Source: Pseudomonadota bacterium | Lineage (GTDB): Bacteria > Pseudomonadota > Gammaproteobacteria > Burkholderiales > Rhodocyclaceae | Direction of reading: 5' to 3' | Assembly (NCBI GenBank): GCA_018241695.1 | Contig: JAFEDH010000027.1 | Coordinates: forward strand, 1-64,000 | Length of the DNA: 64,000 bases | Shown: positions 1-7,418 of the stretch, in pieces | Numbering within the stretch: position 1 is the first letter of the stretch | Layout: each line of letters begins with the position of its first letter | Position numbers and translations under genes: made by a program | The notes under the pieces: generated by a model | What the model saw: the letters and a program-made list of their open reading frames with translations, nothing else | Told to the model about the DNA's origin: nothing | Database searches by the model: none

Positions 1-1
1 G

Positions 2-1021
2 GTGCAGGGATTTTTTGTTCTCAGCGGATTTGTTATTACCAATCTAATTATTAGGGATATTTATGATGGTAGTGGTTTTGACGTCTTTCGATTTCTGAAG
101 AGACGATTCTTAAAAATTGTTCCGGCCTTTTATTTTGTATCCTTCATCACTGTTTTTCTGCTGCCACATCTAGCAATATTTTCCAGTTCGCCAAGTTGGA
201 ATACGCTTCCGATTGTCGATAGTAAAGGGTATAGAGACACGGTCATAGCGCTGCCCTATTTTCTTGGATTTGTTGGCAATCTTGCTTACAGTCTTGACTG
301 GGCAGCCCCACCCACACCAGCATTATTGATGGGATGGACGCTTGCAGTTGAAGAACAGTTTTACTTGGTGGTCGCGCTCTTGTTCGCTTGTTCGGGAGTG
401 ATCAAATTCAAGTGCTCGGCAAAAGTAATCGTTACTTGCCTACTTTCTCTTATCCTTTTTTCTTTGCTGTTCAGGATTCATTACCTGACAAGCGATCAAA
501 CTGGGTTTGCTATTCCTACTAATTTTGTGAAAATTGCATATACACATACACTTTCACAAATGGATTCGATTGCAAGCGGCTGCCTGGTAGCCTTGCTGTT
601 CAATTTTTCACCTCATCATGTACTGAGAGTTAACAAGGGTTGGTCAATTGCTGTTGGCTTGCTTTTTTTGTTCTGTGTTGCAACCTTTTTGGGTGAAAAG
701 TGGGTTTACACAGTTGGCCTAACAATTATTAATACATTTTGGGGAGTTATTGTTTTAATTATTGCAAAGCGATCTAACTTGCAGCCATTATTCTTTGGCA
801 ATGCTCTGGCGCGAATAGGAAAAAATGGTTATTGCCTTTATCTCGTTCACCACATCGCTATATTGATAGCTGTTTCGGTGATCGATTTAAGGAATGGTGC
901 AGGTACGGATTGGGCATTTTTTACTTACTTTGCAAGAATTGCCACGACTTTGCTTATTTCTTTGATTCTTGCTGAGATATTGCTTAGAACGACAGAGAAG
1001 CCACTACGGAAATTCCGTTGA
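2..1021 (+). CDS. Acyltransferase 3 family membrane protein (OafA/YrhL-like), 5' end cut by window edge
   Basis: The visible 339 residues open inside the family's N-terminal GFFVLSGFVIT motif, so roughly 40-60 residues, probably including the catalytic His region, lie outside the window. The WTLAVEEQFYL motif near residue 118 and about eight hydrophobic segments identify an integral-membrane O-acyltransferase that acetylates surface polysaccharide, lipid A or exopolysaccharide sugars. The GTG at position 2 is not a credible start. The gene is markedly AT-rich (many TTT, ATT, AAT codons) compared with the GC-rich DNA that begins about 130 bp downstream, which suggests a horizontally exchanged polysaccharide-cluster gene. 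The acceptor sugar cannot be inferred. Confidence 0.88.
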   Translation: MQGFFVLSGFVITNLIIRDIYDGSGFDVFRFLKRRFLKIVPAFYFVSFITVFLLPHLAIFSSSPSWNTLPIVDSKGYRDTVIALPYFLGFVGNLAYSLDWAAPPTPALLMGWTLAVEEQFYLVVALLFACSGVIKFKCSAKVIVTCLLSLILFSLLFRIHYLTSDQTGFAIPTNFVKIAYTHTLSQMDSIASGCLVALLFNFSPHHVLRVNKGWSIAVGLLFLFCVATFLGEKWVYTVGLTIINTFWGVIVLIIAKRSNLQPLFFGNALARIGKNGYCLYLVHHIAILIAVSVIDLRNGAGTDWAFFTYFARIATTLLISLILAEILLRTTEKPLRKFR

Positions 1022-1104
1022 ACTTTATTGTGTGGCTATAAGGTAATCCTCCTCGTAAATTGAAGGCTGTTGAAAGTAGAATTTTCTCGAAAAGGGAGTT
1101 CTAC

Positions 1105-1158
1105 ATGAAGAGGTTGAGATTATCGAGTAGCCATATCTGGAGCGCCGTGGCATGCTGA
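1105..1158 (+). CDS. Candidate 17-residue leader ORF overlapping the sugar transferase start
   Basis: ATG at 1105 is preceded by AAAGGGAG at ideal spacing, a better ribosome site than the one in front of the following gene. The reading frame MKRLRLSSSHIWSAVAC stops at TGA 1156-1158, so it overlaps the downstream ATG (1152) by seven bases. This layout would couple translation of the sugar transferase to the leader. It could equally be a remnant of an older N-terminus lost by frameshift, or chance. No family recognised. Confidence 0.3.
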   Translation: MKRLRLSSSHIWSAVAC

Positions 1159-1748
1159 AGCGTCTGGCCGATCTGGTGGCTGCCGCATTGGGCCTGCTGC
1201 TGCTGGCACCGTTACTCATCGCGCTTGGGTTGCTGATCCGCTGGCGGCTGGGCGCTCCCGTGTTTTTCCGGCAGACTCGCCCCGGCCTGAATGGCCTTCC
1301 ATTCCGGATGATCAAATTCCGCACCATGTGTGATACTTGCGGGGCGGATGGACAGCCCTTGCCGGATGCCCAGCGGATAACGCCACTGGGCCGGTTTCTG
1401 CGTGCCTCCAGCCTGGACGAACTGCCTGAACTGTGGAATGTGCTGCGGGGAGACATGAGCCTGGTCGGCCCGCGCCCGCTCCTGATGGAATATCTGCCGC
1501 TGTATTCCCCCGAACAGGCACGTCGCCATGAGGTCAGGCCGGGAATCACCGGCTGGGCCCAGATCAATGGCCGCAACGCACTGTGCTGGGAAGAAAAATT
1601 CGCGCTCGATGTCTGGTATGTCGATCATCGTTCGCTGTGGCTGGATCTGGGTATCCTGTGGGCCACGGTGCGCAAGGTGCTGAAGCGGGAAGGCATCAGC
1701 GCTGCGGGAGAAGCCACGATGCCGAAATTCACGGGGGCGGGATCATGA
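1152..1748 (+). CDS. Undecaprenyl-phosphate phosphoglycosyl transferase, PglC/WcaJ C-terminal type
   Basis: This 198-residue protein transfers a phospho-sugar from a UDP-sugar to undecaprenyl phosphate at the inner membrane, starting assembly of a glycan. It is the short monotopic form: one N-terminal hydrophobic helix (about residues 8-28), then FFRQTRPG, RMIKFRTM, the catalytic Asp-Glu dyad D89-E90 (SLDELPELWNVL) and SLVGPRPLL, ending with the PGITGWAQINGRN motif. ATG 1152 follows GGAG at 1139-1142. Its TGA overlaps the ATG of the next gene (ATGA). The following genes can supply UDP-diacetamido-trideoxy-hexose, so a PglC-like role is likely. The exact sugar is inferred from context. Confidence 0.9.
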   Translation: MLKRLADLVAAALGLLLLAPLLIALGLLIRWRLGAPVFFRQTRPGLNGLPFRMIKFRTMCDTCGADGQPLPDAQRITPLGRFLRASSLDELPELWNVLRGDMSLVGPRPLLMEYLPLYSPEQARRHEVRPGITGWAQINGRNALCWEEKFALDVWYVDHRSLWLDLGILWATVRKVLKREGISAAGEATMPKFTGAGS

Positions 1749-2371
1749 AACGGCTGGCATTGCTGGGCGCCAGTGGTCATGGCAAGGTGGTGGCCGATGC
1801 CGCACAGGCATCGGGCTGGGAGCGGATCGATTTTTTCGACGATGCACCCGGGCGGCCATCGAGGAATGGCCACTGGCCTGTGGAAGGCGATGGCGTCGCG
1901 CTGCTGGCGCGGCTTTCGGAGTATGACGCGGTGCTGGTATCGATTGGCGACTGCGCGGCGCGCATGGAAAAGCAGCGAATATTGCAGGCGGCAGGCGCCT
2001 GCCTGGCCGTGGTGATCCATCCCGCGGCCGTGGTGAGCCGCCATGCGCGACTCGGTCCCGGCACGGTGGTGATGGCGGGGGCGGTGGTGAATGTCGATGC
2101 GGTGGTAGGGCCCGCGGGCATCATCAATACGGGCGCCACGGTGGATCATGACTGCGTGCTGGCGGAAGCGGTGCATGTCTGCCCCGGAGCACATCTCTCG
2201 GGCAATGTGGTGGTCGGGCATGCGAGCTGGATCGGGGTGGGGGCCGTGGTGAAACAGGGGGTGCGGATCGGCGAGCGGGTCATGGTCGGGGCCGGCGCCA
2301 CGGTGGTCGATACGGTGGCGGATGGCCTGACGGTGGTCGGTACTCCCGCACGGCCCATGCTTTCCTCCTGA
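1745..2371 (+). CDS. Sugar O/N-acetyltransferase, NeuD/PglD family (left-handed beta-helix)
   Basis: The 208-residue protein has the N-terminal nucleotide-sugar-binding motif LLGASGHGKVVADAA and a C-terminal run of hexapeptide repeats forming a left-handed beta-helix. His135 in TVDHDC matches the catalytic base of PglD, which acetylates the C4 amino group of UDP-4-amino sugars with acetyl-CoA. An open frame extends upstream to 1583 but is unrelated to the family. ATG 1745 overlaps the stop of the transferase gene by four bases and fits the known N-terminus. With the aminotransferase and dehydratase that follow it completes a UDP-bacillosamine-type route. In Neisseria this domain is fused to the phosphoglycosyl transferase. 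Here the two are separate but overlapping genes. Confidence 0.88.
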   Translation: MKRLALLGASGHGKVVADAAQASGWERIDFFDDAPGRPSRNGHWPVEGDGVALLARLSEYDAVLVSIGDCAARMEKQRILQAAGACLAVVIHPAAVVSRHARLGPGTVVMAGAVVNVDAVVGPAGIINTGATVDHDCVLAEAVHVCPGAHLSGNVVVGHASWIGVGAVVKQGVRIGERVMVGAGATVVDTVADGLTVVGTPARPMLSS

Positions 2372-2387
2372 CCGCAACGGAACGTTC

Positions 2388-3581
2388 ATGCTCAATACCC
2401 AGTTTTCTCCCTGGCCCAGCTTCACAATGGAAGAGGCGAATGCCGTGCAGCAGGTGCTGCTCTCGAACAAGGTGAATTACTGGACCGGTAACGAGGCGCG
2501 TGAATTCGAGCAGGAGTTCGCGGCCTGGTGCGGCACGCGCCATGCGGTGGCGCTGGCCAATGGCACCGTCGCGCTCGATCTCGCCCTCAAGGGGCTGGGG
2601 ATCGCGGCGGGCGACGAAGTGGTGGTCACGCCGCGCACCTTCATTGCCAGCGTGTCCTGTGTCGTCAATGCCGGCGCGACTCCCGTGTTCGCGGATGTGG
2701 AGCCGGAGAGCGGAAACCTTTCCGCACGCACCATCGCATCGGTGCTGACGTCGCGTACCCGGGCGGTGATCTGCGTTCATCTGGCGGGCTGGCCCTGCGA
2801 CATGGCTCCCATCATGGACCTTTCACGCCAGCATGGCTTCAAGGTGATCGAGGATTGCGCCCAGGCCCATGGCGCCCGTTATCAGGGCAGGCCGGTGGGT
2901 TCCATCGGCCATGTCGCCGCCTGGAGTTTCTGTCAGGACAAGATCATGACCACGGGTGGCGAAGGCGGCATGGTGACCACCGACGACGAGGCGCTGTGGC
3001 GCCGCATGTGGGCGTTCAAGGATCATGGCAAGAGCCATGCGGCCGTGTACGAGCGGGAGCATCCACCAGGGTTTCGCTGGCTGCACGAGAGTTTCGGCAC
3101 CAACTGGCGCATGCTGGAAATGCAGGCGGTGATCGGCCGCATCCAGTTGCACCGCATGGCGGCGTGGACACGACAGCGGACGGCGCATGCGCACGCGATC
3201 CTCGATCTGTGCCGCGGGATCGATGGCCTGACGGTGGCCGATCCACCCGCCGGCAGCGTGCATGCCTATTACAAGTGCTATGTACGCGTTTGTCCTGAAA
3301 AGCTGGCGCCGGGATGGGACCGGGATCGCATTGTCGAGGCGATCCATCGCCTTGGTGTACCCTGCTATTCCGGTTCCTGTTCCGAGGTGTATCTGGAAAA
3401 GGCGTTTGATGGCAGTGGCTGGCGTCCACCGCAGTGCCTGCCGGTAGCCCGGATGCTGGGTGAAACGAGCCTGATGTTTCTGGTGCACCCGACCCTCACC
3501 CCGGCCGAGATCGAGAAGACGTGCGTAGCGATCCGGGAAGTCCTGGCGCAGGCCGTGCCCCGGCCGGTCAAGTCCCGATGA
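2388..3581 (+). CDS. DegT/DnrJ/EryC1/StrS PLP aminotransferase (PglE/PglC-Neisseria type)
   Basis: This 397-residue sugar aminotransferase is expected to convert a UDP-4-keto-6-deoxy-sugar to the 4-amino sugar using glutamate and PLP. The family features are visible in order: ALANGTVALDLAL near residues 56-68, VVVTPRTFIAS, VIEDCAQAHGA (the Asp that contacts the pyridine nitrogen) and SFCQDKIMTTGGEGG with the Schiff-base lysine at Lys185. It lies 16 bp after the acetyltransferase and 12 bp before the dehydratase. Gene order (transferase, acetyltransferase, aminotransferase, dehydratase) is the same as in neisserial and Acinetobacter diacetamido-sugar loci. Regiospecificity (C4) is inferred. 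Confidence 0.9.
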   Translation: MLNTQFSPWPSFTMEEANAVQQVLLSNKVNYWTGNEAREFEQEFAAWCGTRHAVALANGTVALDLALKGLGIAAGDEVVVTPRTFIASVSCVVNAGATPVFADVEPESGNLSARTIASVLTSRTRAVICVHLAGWPCDMAPIMDLSRQHGFKVIEDCAQAHGARYQGRPVGSIGHVAAWSFCQDKIMTTGGEGGMVTTDDEALWRRMWAFKDHGKSHAAVYEREHPPGFRWLHESFGTNWRMLEMQAVIGRIQLHRMAAWTRQRTAHAHAILDLCRGIDGLTVADPPAGSVHAYYKCYVRVCPEKLAPGWDRDRIVEAIHRLGVPCYSGSCSEVYLEKAFDGSGWRPPQCLPVARMLGETSLMFLVHPTLTPAEIEKTCVAIREVLAQAVPRPVKSR

Positions 3582-3593
3582 TGGGGTTGAGAG

Positions 3594-5522
3594 ATGCGTG
3601 ATGCCTGGCTTGATCCGGTGGCTGCGGTCCTGGGATTGCCCAGGATGGCCAAGCGGACGATCGTGCTGGCAGTCGACCTGGGGCTGTGCGTGCTGACGGT
3701 CTGGCTCGCGTACTACCTGCGGCTGGGGATGTTCGTCCCGTTTGCCGGCGGGCCAACGGTGGCTGCGGCAGCCTCGATCGGCATTGCATTGCCCATTTTC
3801 ATCGTCTCCGGGCTGTACCGGGCGATCTTCCGGTACAGCGGCTGGCCGGCATTGCTTGCGGTCGCCCGCGCCGTGGCGGTGTATGGCCTGGTTTACGCGG
3901 TGGTCTTCACCCTGGTCGGCGCTGCAGGGGTTCCGCGCACGGTCGGCATCATCCAGCCGGTGCTGCTGCTGTGCTTCGTCGGCCTGTCGCGGATTCTGGC
4001 CCGTTTCTGGCTGGGGGATCAGTACCGGACGATCCTGAAGCAGTCCACACGCCCAAGAGTGCTGATTTACGGCGCCGGCACCACCGGCCGGCAACTGGCT
4101 GCCGCCATGCTCCATAGCGTGGAGATGCGCGTCGTGGGTTTTCTGGATGATGACGATCGCCTGCACGGTCATGTGCTGAACGGACTGCCGGTGTATGCAC
4201 CGCTGCTCCTGCACGATCTGGTACAGGAACTGTCCATCAGTGATGTGCTGCTGGCGATGCCCGGTGTGGGGCGCAAGCGCCGCAACGATATCCTGACGCG
4301 GATCCGCAAGGCGCATGTCGCGGTGCGGACCCTGCCCAGCGTCACGGATCTGGCGCAGGGCCGAATCAGTGTTTCCGATCTGCGGGATCTGGATGCCGAC
4401 GATCTGCTGGGGCGTGAGGCGGTGGCCCCCAACTATCTGCTGCTGCACAAGAATATTGCCGCCAGGGTGGTGCTGGTGACCGGCGCGGGCGGATCGATCG
4501 GCAGCGAGCTATGCCGCCAGATACTGGCCGTGGGGCCGGCCACTCTGCTGCTTGCCGATCACAGCGAGTTCGCACTGTATGCGATCCATCAGGAACTGGA
4601 AGAAAAACGCGCGGACCGTGATGTCAGGATCGTTCCGCTGCTGGCCTCGGTTCAGGACGGACGGCGGCTGGGGGAAATCCTGGCTACCTGGCATCCTGAT
4701 ACGGTGTACCACGCCGCTGCGTACAAGCATGTGCCTCTGGTCGAGCACAATCCCGCCGAGGGCATCCGGAACAATGTGATGGGCACCCTGAGCGCCGCCC
4801 TGGCGGCTGCGGAAAACGACGTCGCCGATTTTGTTCTGGTCAGCACCGACAAGGCGGTGCGCCCCACCAATATGATGGGGGCGAGCAAGCGCCTGGCGGA
4901 AATGATCCTGCAGGCGCTGGCACCAATGCATCCGGCCACCCGGTTTTCGATGGTCAGATTCGGCAATGTGCTGGATTCATCGGGTTCGGTGGTGCCGAAG
5001 TTCCGCCAGCAGATTCGTGAGGGTGGTCCTCTTACCCTGACCCATCCGGAGGTGACGCGCTATTTCATGACCATCCCCGAGGCGGCGCAACTCGTGATCC
5101 AGGCGGGCGCCATGGCCCGGGGAGGAGAAGTTTTCGTGCTGGACATGGGGGAACCGGTGAAGATCGCCGGTCTGGCACGGCGCATGATCGAACTCTCGGG
5201 GCTGACCGTGATGGAGGAAGAGGCGGACGGAGGGGATATCGCGATCGAGATCACCGGCTTGCGTCCGGGCGAGAAACTCTACGAGGAACTTCTGATCGGC
5301 GACAATCCCGAACCCACCGCACATTCACGGATCATGAAGGCGCATGAGGAGTATCTCCCCTGGCCTGAACTGAAGCCTCGGCTGGACGATCTGGCGGTGG
5401 CGCTGGGGGCCAATGATGTCGGGGACATCCGCCAGATGATGGCATCACTGGTGAGTGGCTATGTGCCGAGTGACGACATTGTGGACTGGGTATATCTGAG
5501 GCGGGTGGGCGGGGGGCGCTGA
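3594..5522 (+). CDS. UDP-GlcNAc 4,6-dehydratase, membrane-anchored PglF/WbpM/CapD family
   Basis: The 642-residue protein begins the pathway by turning UDP-GlcNAc into UDP-4-keto-6-deoxy-GlcNAc. The N-terminal part (about residues 18-130) has four hydrophobic helices, followed by a CoA-binding-like Rossmann segment (LIYGAGTTGRQLA) and the catalytic SDR domain with TGAGGSIGSE from residue 296. The catalytic triad reads Asp419-Lys420 ... Met428 ... Lys432. A Met replaces the usual SDR Tyr, which is characteristic of the large membrane 4,6-dehydratases (PglF, WbpM). The family length of about 600-660 residues is matched. Last gene of the polysaccharide block. The gene that follows is convergent. 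Confidence 0.93.
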   Translation: MRDAWLDPVAAVLGLPRMAKRTIVLAVDLGLCVLTVWLAYYLRLGMFVPFAGGPTVAAAASIGIALPIFIVSGLYRAIFRYSGWPALLAVARAVAVYGLVYAVVFTLVGAAGVPRTVGIIQPVLLLCFVGLSRILARFWLGDQYRTILKQSTRPRVLIYGAGTTGRQLAAAMLHSVEMRVVGFLDDDDRLHGHVLNGLPVYAPLLLHDLVQELSISDVLLAMPGVGRKRRNDILTRIRKAHVAVRTLPSVTDLAQGRISVSDLRDLDADDLLGREAVAPNYLLLHKNIAARVVLVTGAGGSIGSELCRQILAVGPATLLLADHSEFALYAIHQELEEKRADRDVRIVPLLASVQDGRRLGEILATWHPDTVYHAAAYKHVPLVEHNPAEGIRNNVMGTLSAALAAAENDVADFVLVSTDKAVRPTNMMGASKRLAEMILQALAPMHPATRFSMVRFGNVLDSSGSVVPKFRQQIREGGPLTLTHPEVTRYFMTIPEAAQLVIQAGAMARGGEVFVLDMGEPVKIAGLARRMIELSGLTVMEEEADGGDIAIEITGLRPGEKLYEELLIGDNPEPTAHSRIMKAHEEYLPWPELKPRLDDLAVALGANDVGDIRQMMASLVSGYVPSDDIVDWVYLRRVGGGR

Positions 5523-5548
5523 TTAGAGTGCCTGGCAGGCTGCACCAT

Positions 5549-6496
5549 TCAGCGTGTGCCATCCAGCCAGATGCCTATTCCCTGCGCATTGAGGTCGATA
5601 TCCATGGCGAGGAAATCCAGCAGCGTCTCGCCCTGCATCGCCCAGCCCTGATCGCGGGCTTCCTGTTCATATAGTGTATTCAGATCGGTGCTGATCCTGT
5701 GCAGCCTTTCGCTGCCGGCATGACGGTGACGGGTGCCGATGGCGACATGGGCGTCGATCAGCCGGTGCATGTCGGCGGCGAGACGGGGGACGTCCACCAC
5801 CTTGCCGAAGTGTGTGACGTAAATGGCCGCCGGCTGTTGCGCGGCGATCATGTCCACCGTGCGATGCAGGGCGACAGGGTCGAACTGGCTTGGAGAGGTG
5901 GATGGCATCACGAATTGCCGCCCGTCCGCATCAAGCTGCCGATAGGACAGGCCGAAAGTGTCGCCGGTAAAAAAATGGCCGGTGCGACCATCGCGAACCA
6001 CCATGTGATGCCTGGCATGACCGGGGGCATCGAGAAATTCCAGCTCCCGGTTTGCCAGGGTGAGGGTATCGCGATCGGAAGCCTCGATGATGCGGGCGGG
6101 ATCGATGGGCAGCAGTGTGCCGTAGAGGCGGTCTGCTTCTTCTTTGCCATAGACATCCTGTACCGCGGCGAAAAGTTTTCCCGGATCGGCCATATGCCGG
6201 CTGCCACGGGGATGAACCACGAGCCGGGCGTTGGGCAGGGCCGCCATGAGCGTCCCGGCGGCGCCGGCATGATCGAGGTGGATGTGCGTCAGGATCAGGT
6301 AATCGACCTGATCGCGGCCGATGCCCAGGTACTCGAGGGCGGCCAGGGTGCGCGCCACGGTGGCATTGGTGGCGGTGTCGATCAGCGCGGCGCGACCTTG
6401 TTCGATCATGACATGCACCGCGCAGAAAACCGCACCGCCATAGCCCGAGTCGATGGCGTGGATGCCATTGCCGTAATCGTGGAGAAACTCTTTCAT
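5549..6496 (-). CDS. Metallo-beta-lactamase-fold hydrolase
   Basis: The 315-residue soluble protein carries the metal-binding signature THIHLDHAG (HxHxDH) about residues 89-97, GSRHM and LDAPGHARHH for the further His ligands, and FFTGDTFG for the bridging Asp. This places it in the glyoxalase II/lactonase-like branch. Substrate is unknown. It lies 3 bp downstream of the dioxygenase gene and is probably co-transcribed with it. Its ribosome site lies inside the 3' end of that gene. Confidence 0.85.
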   Translation of the reverse strand: MKEFLHDYGNGIHAIDSGYGGAVFCAVHVMIEQGRAALIDTATNATVARTLAALEYLGIGRDQVDYLILTHIHLDHAGAAGTLMAALPNARLVVHPRGSRHMADPGKLFAAVQDVYGKEEADRLYGTLLPIDPARIIEASDRDTLTLANRELEFLDAPGHARHHMVVRDGRTGHFFTGDTFGLSYRQLDADGRQFVMPSTSPSQFDPVALHRTVDMIAAQQPAAIYVTHFGKVVDVPRLAADMHRLIDAHVAIGTRHRHAGSERLHRISTDLNTLYEQEARDQGWAMQGETLLDFLAMDIDLNAQGIGIWLDGTR

Positions 6497-6499
6497 GGT

Positions 6500-7279
6500 T
6501 CAGCCGATCCTGAAGGAGCGCATGGAGGCAGTGGAGAAATCCTCGGGCTCGAAGCGTGAGAGGGTAATGGGCTCCCCGGGACGACGTAGTGCCGCCGCGT
6601 AGAGCATGGGCAGGTAGTGTTCCGGCGTGGGTACGGCCCTGGCACCGTAGGGGTGGGTGATCGGCAATGCGCACAGGGTATCCAGATCGCCGGCCTGCAG
6701 CGCCGTGACCGATGCGGCATCGAAATCCAGCGCCCATTCCCACAGACTCGGGTCATGGCCATGACGCAGCCAGTAGGGAATGTTGTGGATGATGCCGCCG
6801 CTGCCCAGAATCAGCACGCCTTCCTCGCGCAGGGGGGTAATCTGCCGGGCCAGGGCGACATGGTCTTCGTAGTGGGGCAGGTTGCCATCCAGGCTCAACT
6901 GCACCACCGGGATGTCCGCCGCCGGGTAGAGGTGTCTGAGCACGCTCCAGGTTCCGTGGTCCAGACCCCAGTCATCGGTCAGCCGGGCACCGAGGCTTCG
7001 GGCCAGATCAGCAGCAAAGTCGGGTGCGCCGGGGGCCGGGTACTGTTGTTCGTACAGGGCCGGGGGAAAACCGCCGAAGTCGTGGATCGTGGCCGGGGCC
7101 GCGTTGCGGGTCAGCATGATGCCCCGGGTGACCCAGTGGGCGGAGATGGAGAGGATGCAGCGGGGCCTGGGAACGGGCGCTGCCAGTGCCTGCCAGTCGC
7201 GACTGAACACGGTATCCTCTATGGCATTCATCGGACTGCCATGAGAAATGAAGAGCGTGGGCATGGGTGAGGCGGACAC
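6500..7279 (-). CDS. ygiD: Extradiol ring-cleavage dioxygenase, LigB/YgiD (4,5-DOPA dioxygenase) family
   Basis: The 259-residue protein matches the single-subunit class III extradiol dioxygenases (YgiD, plant DODA). Visible signatures are FISHGSPMNAIED at residues 9-21 (metal His), ILSISAHW, a central GGFPPALYEQQYPAPG loop and LGSGGIIHN. These enzymes use one non-haem Fe(II) or Zn(II) to open catechol rings such as L-DOPA. The physiological substrate in bacteria is uncertain. The start is GTG at 7279, chosen because AAGGAG sits five bases upstream. The internal ATG at 7264 would be too far from it. Confidence 0.87.
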   Translation of the reverse strand: MSASPMPTLFISHGSPMNAIEDTVFSRDWQALAAPVPRPRCILSISAHWVTRGIMLTRNAAPATIHDFGGFPPALYEQQYPAPGAPDFAADLARSLGARLTDDWGLDHGTWSVLRHLYPAADIPVVQLSLDGNLPHYEDHVALARQITPLREEGVLILGSGGIIHNIPYWLRHGHDPSLWEWALDFDAASVTALQAGDLDTLCALPITHPYGARAVPTPEHYLPMLYAAALRRPGEPITLSRFEPEDFSTASMRSFRIG

Positions 7280-7418
7280 GGAGACTCCTTTTCAAGGGGC
7301 ACAGTTTACGCCGGCGGGATAGCCTCGTCCGCCCTGCCCGGGTCTTTGTTTAGATGGAATGCCCGATCCAGCATTATTTTGTCTCCGGCCACTGCCCGGA
7401 GCCTTGCCGGAGTCTGCC

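Noticed and set aside
1025..1576. Long minus-strand open frames opposite the sugar transferase and many other GC-rich genes
   Set aside because: They mirror codon structure of the real genes, have Arg/Pro/Ser-rich low-complexity translations and no family motifs.
2823..4448. 541-codon minus-strand open frame across the aminotransferase and dehydratase
   Set aside because: It spans two well-identified plus-strand genes, is His/Gln/Arg-rich and has no recognisable domain.
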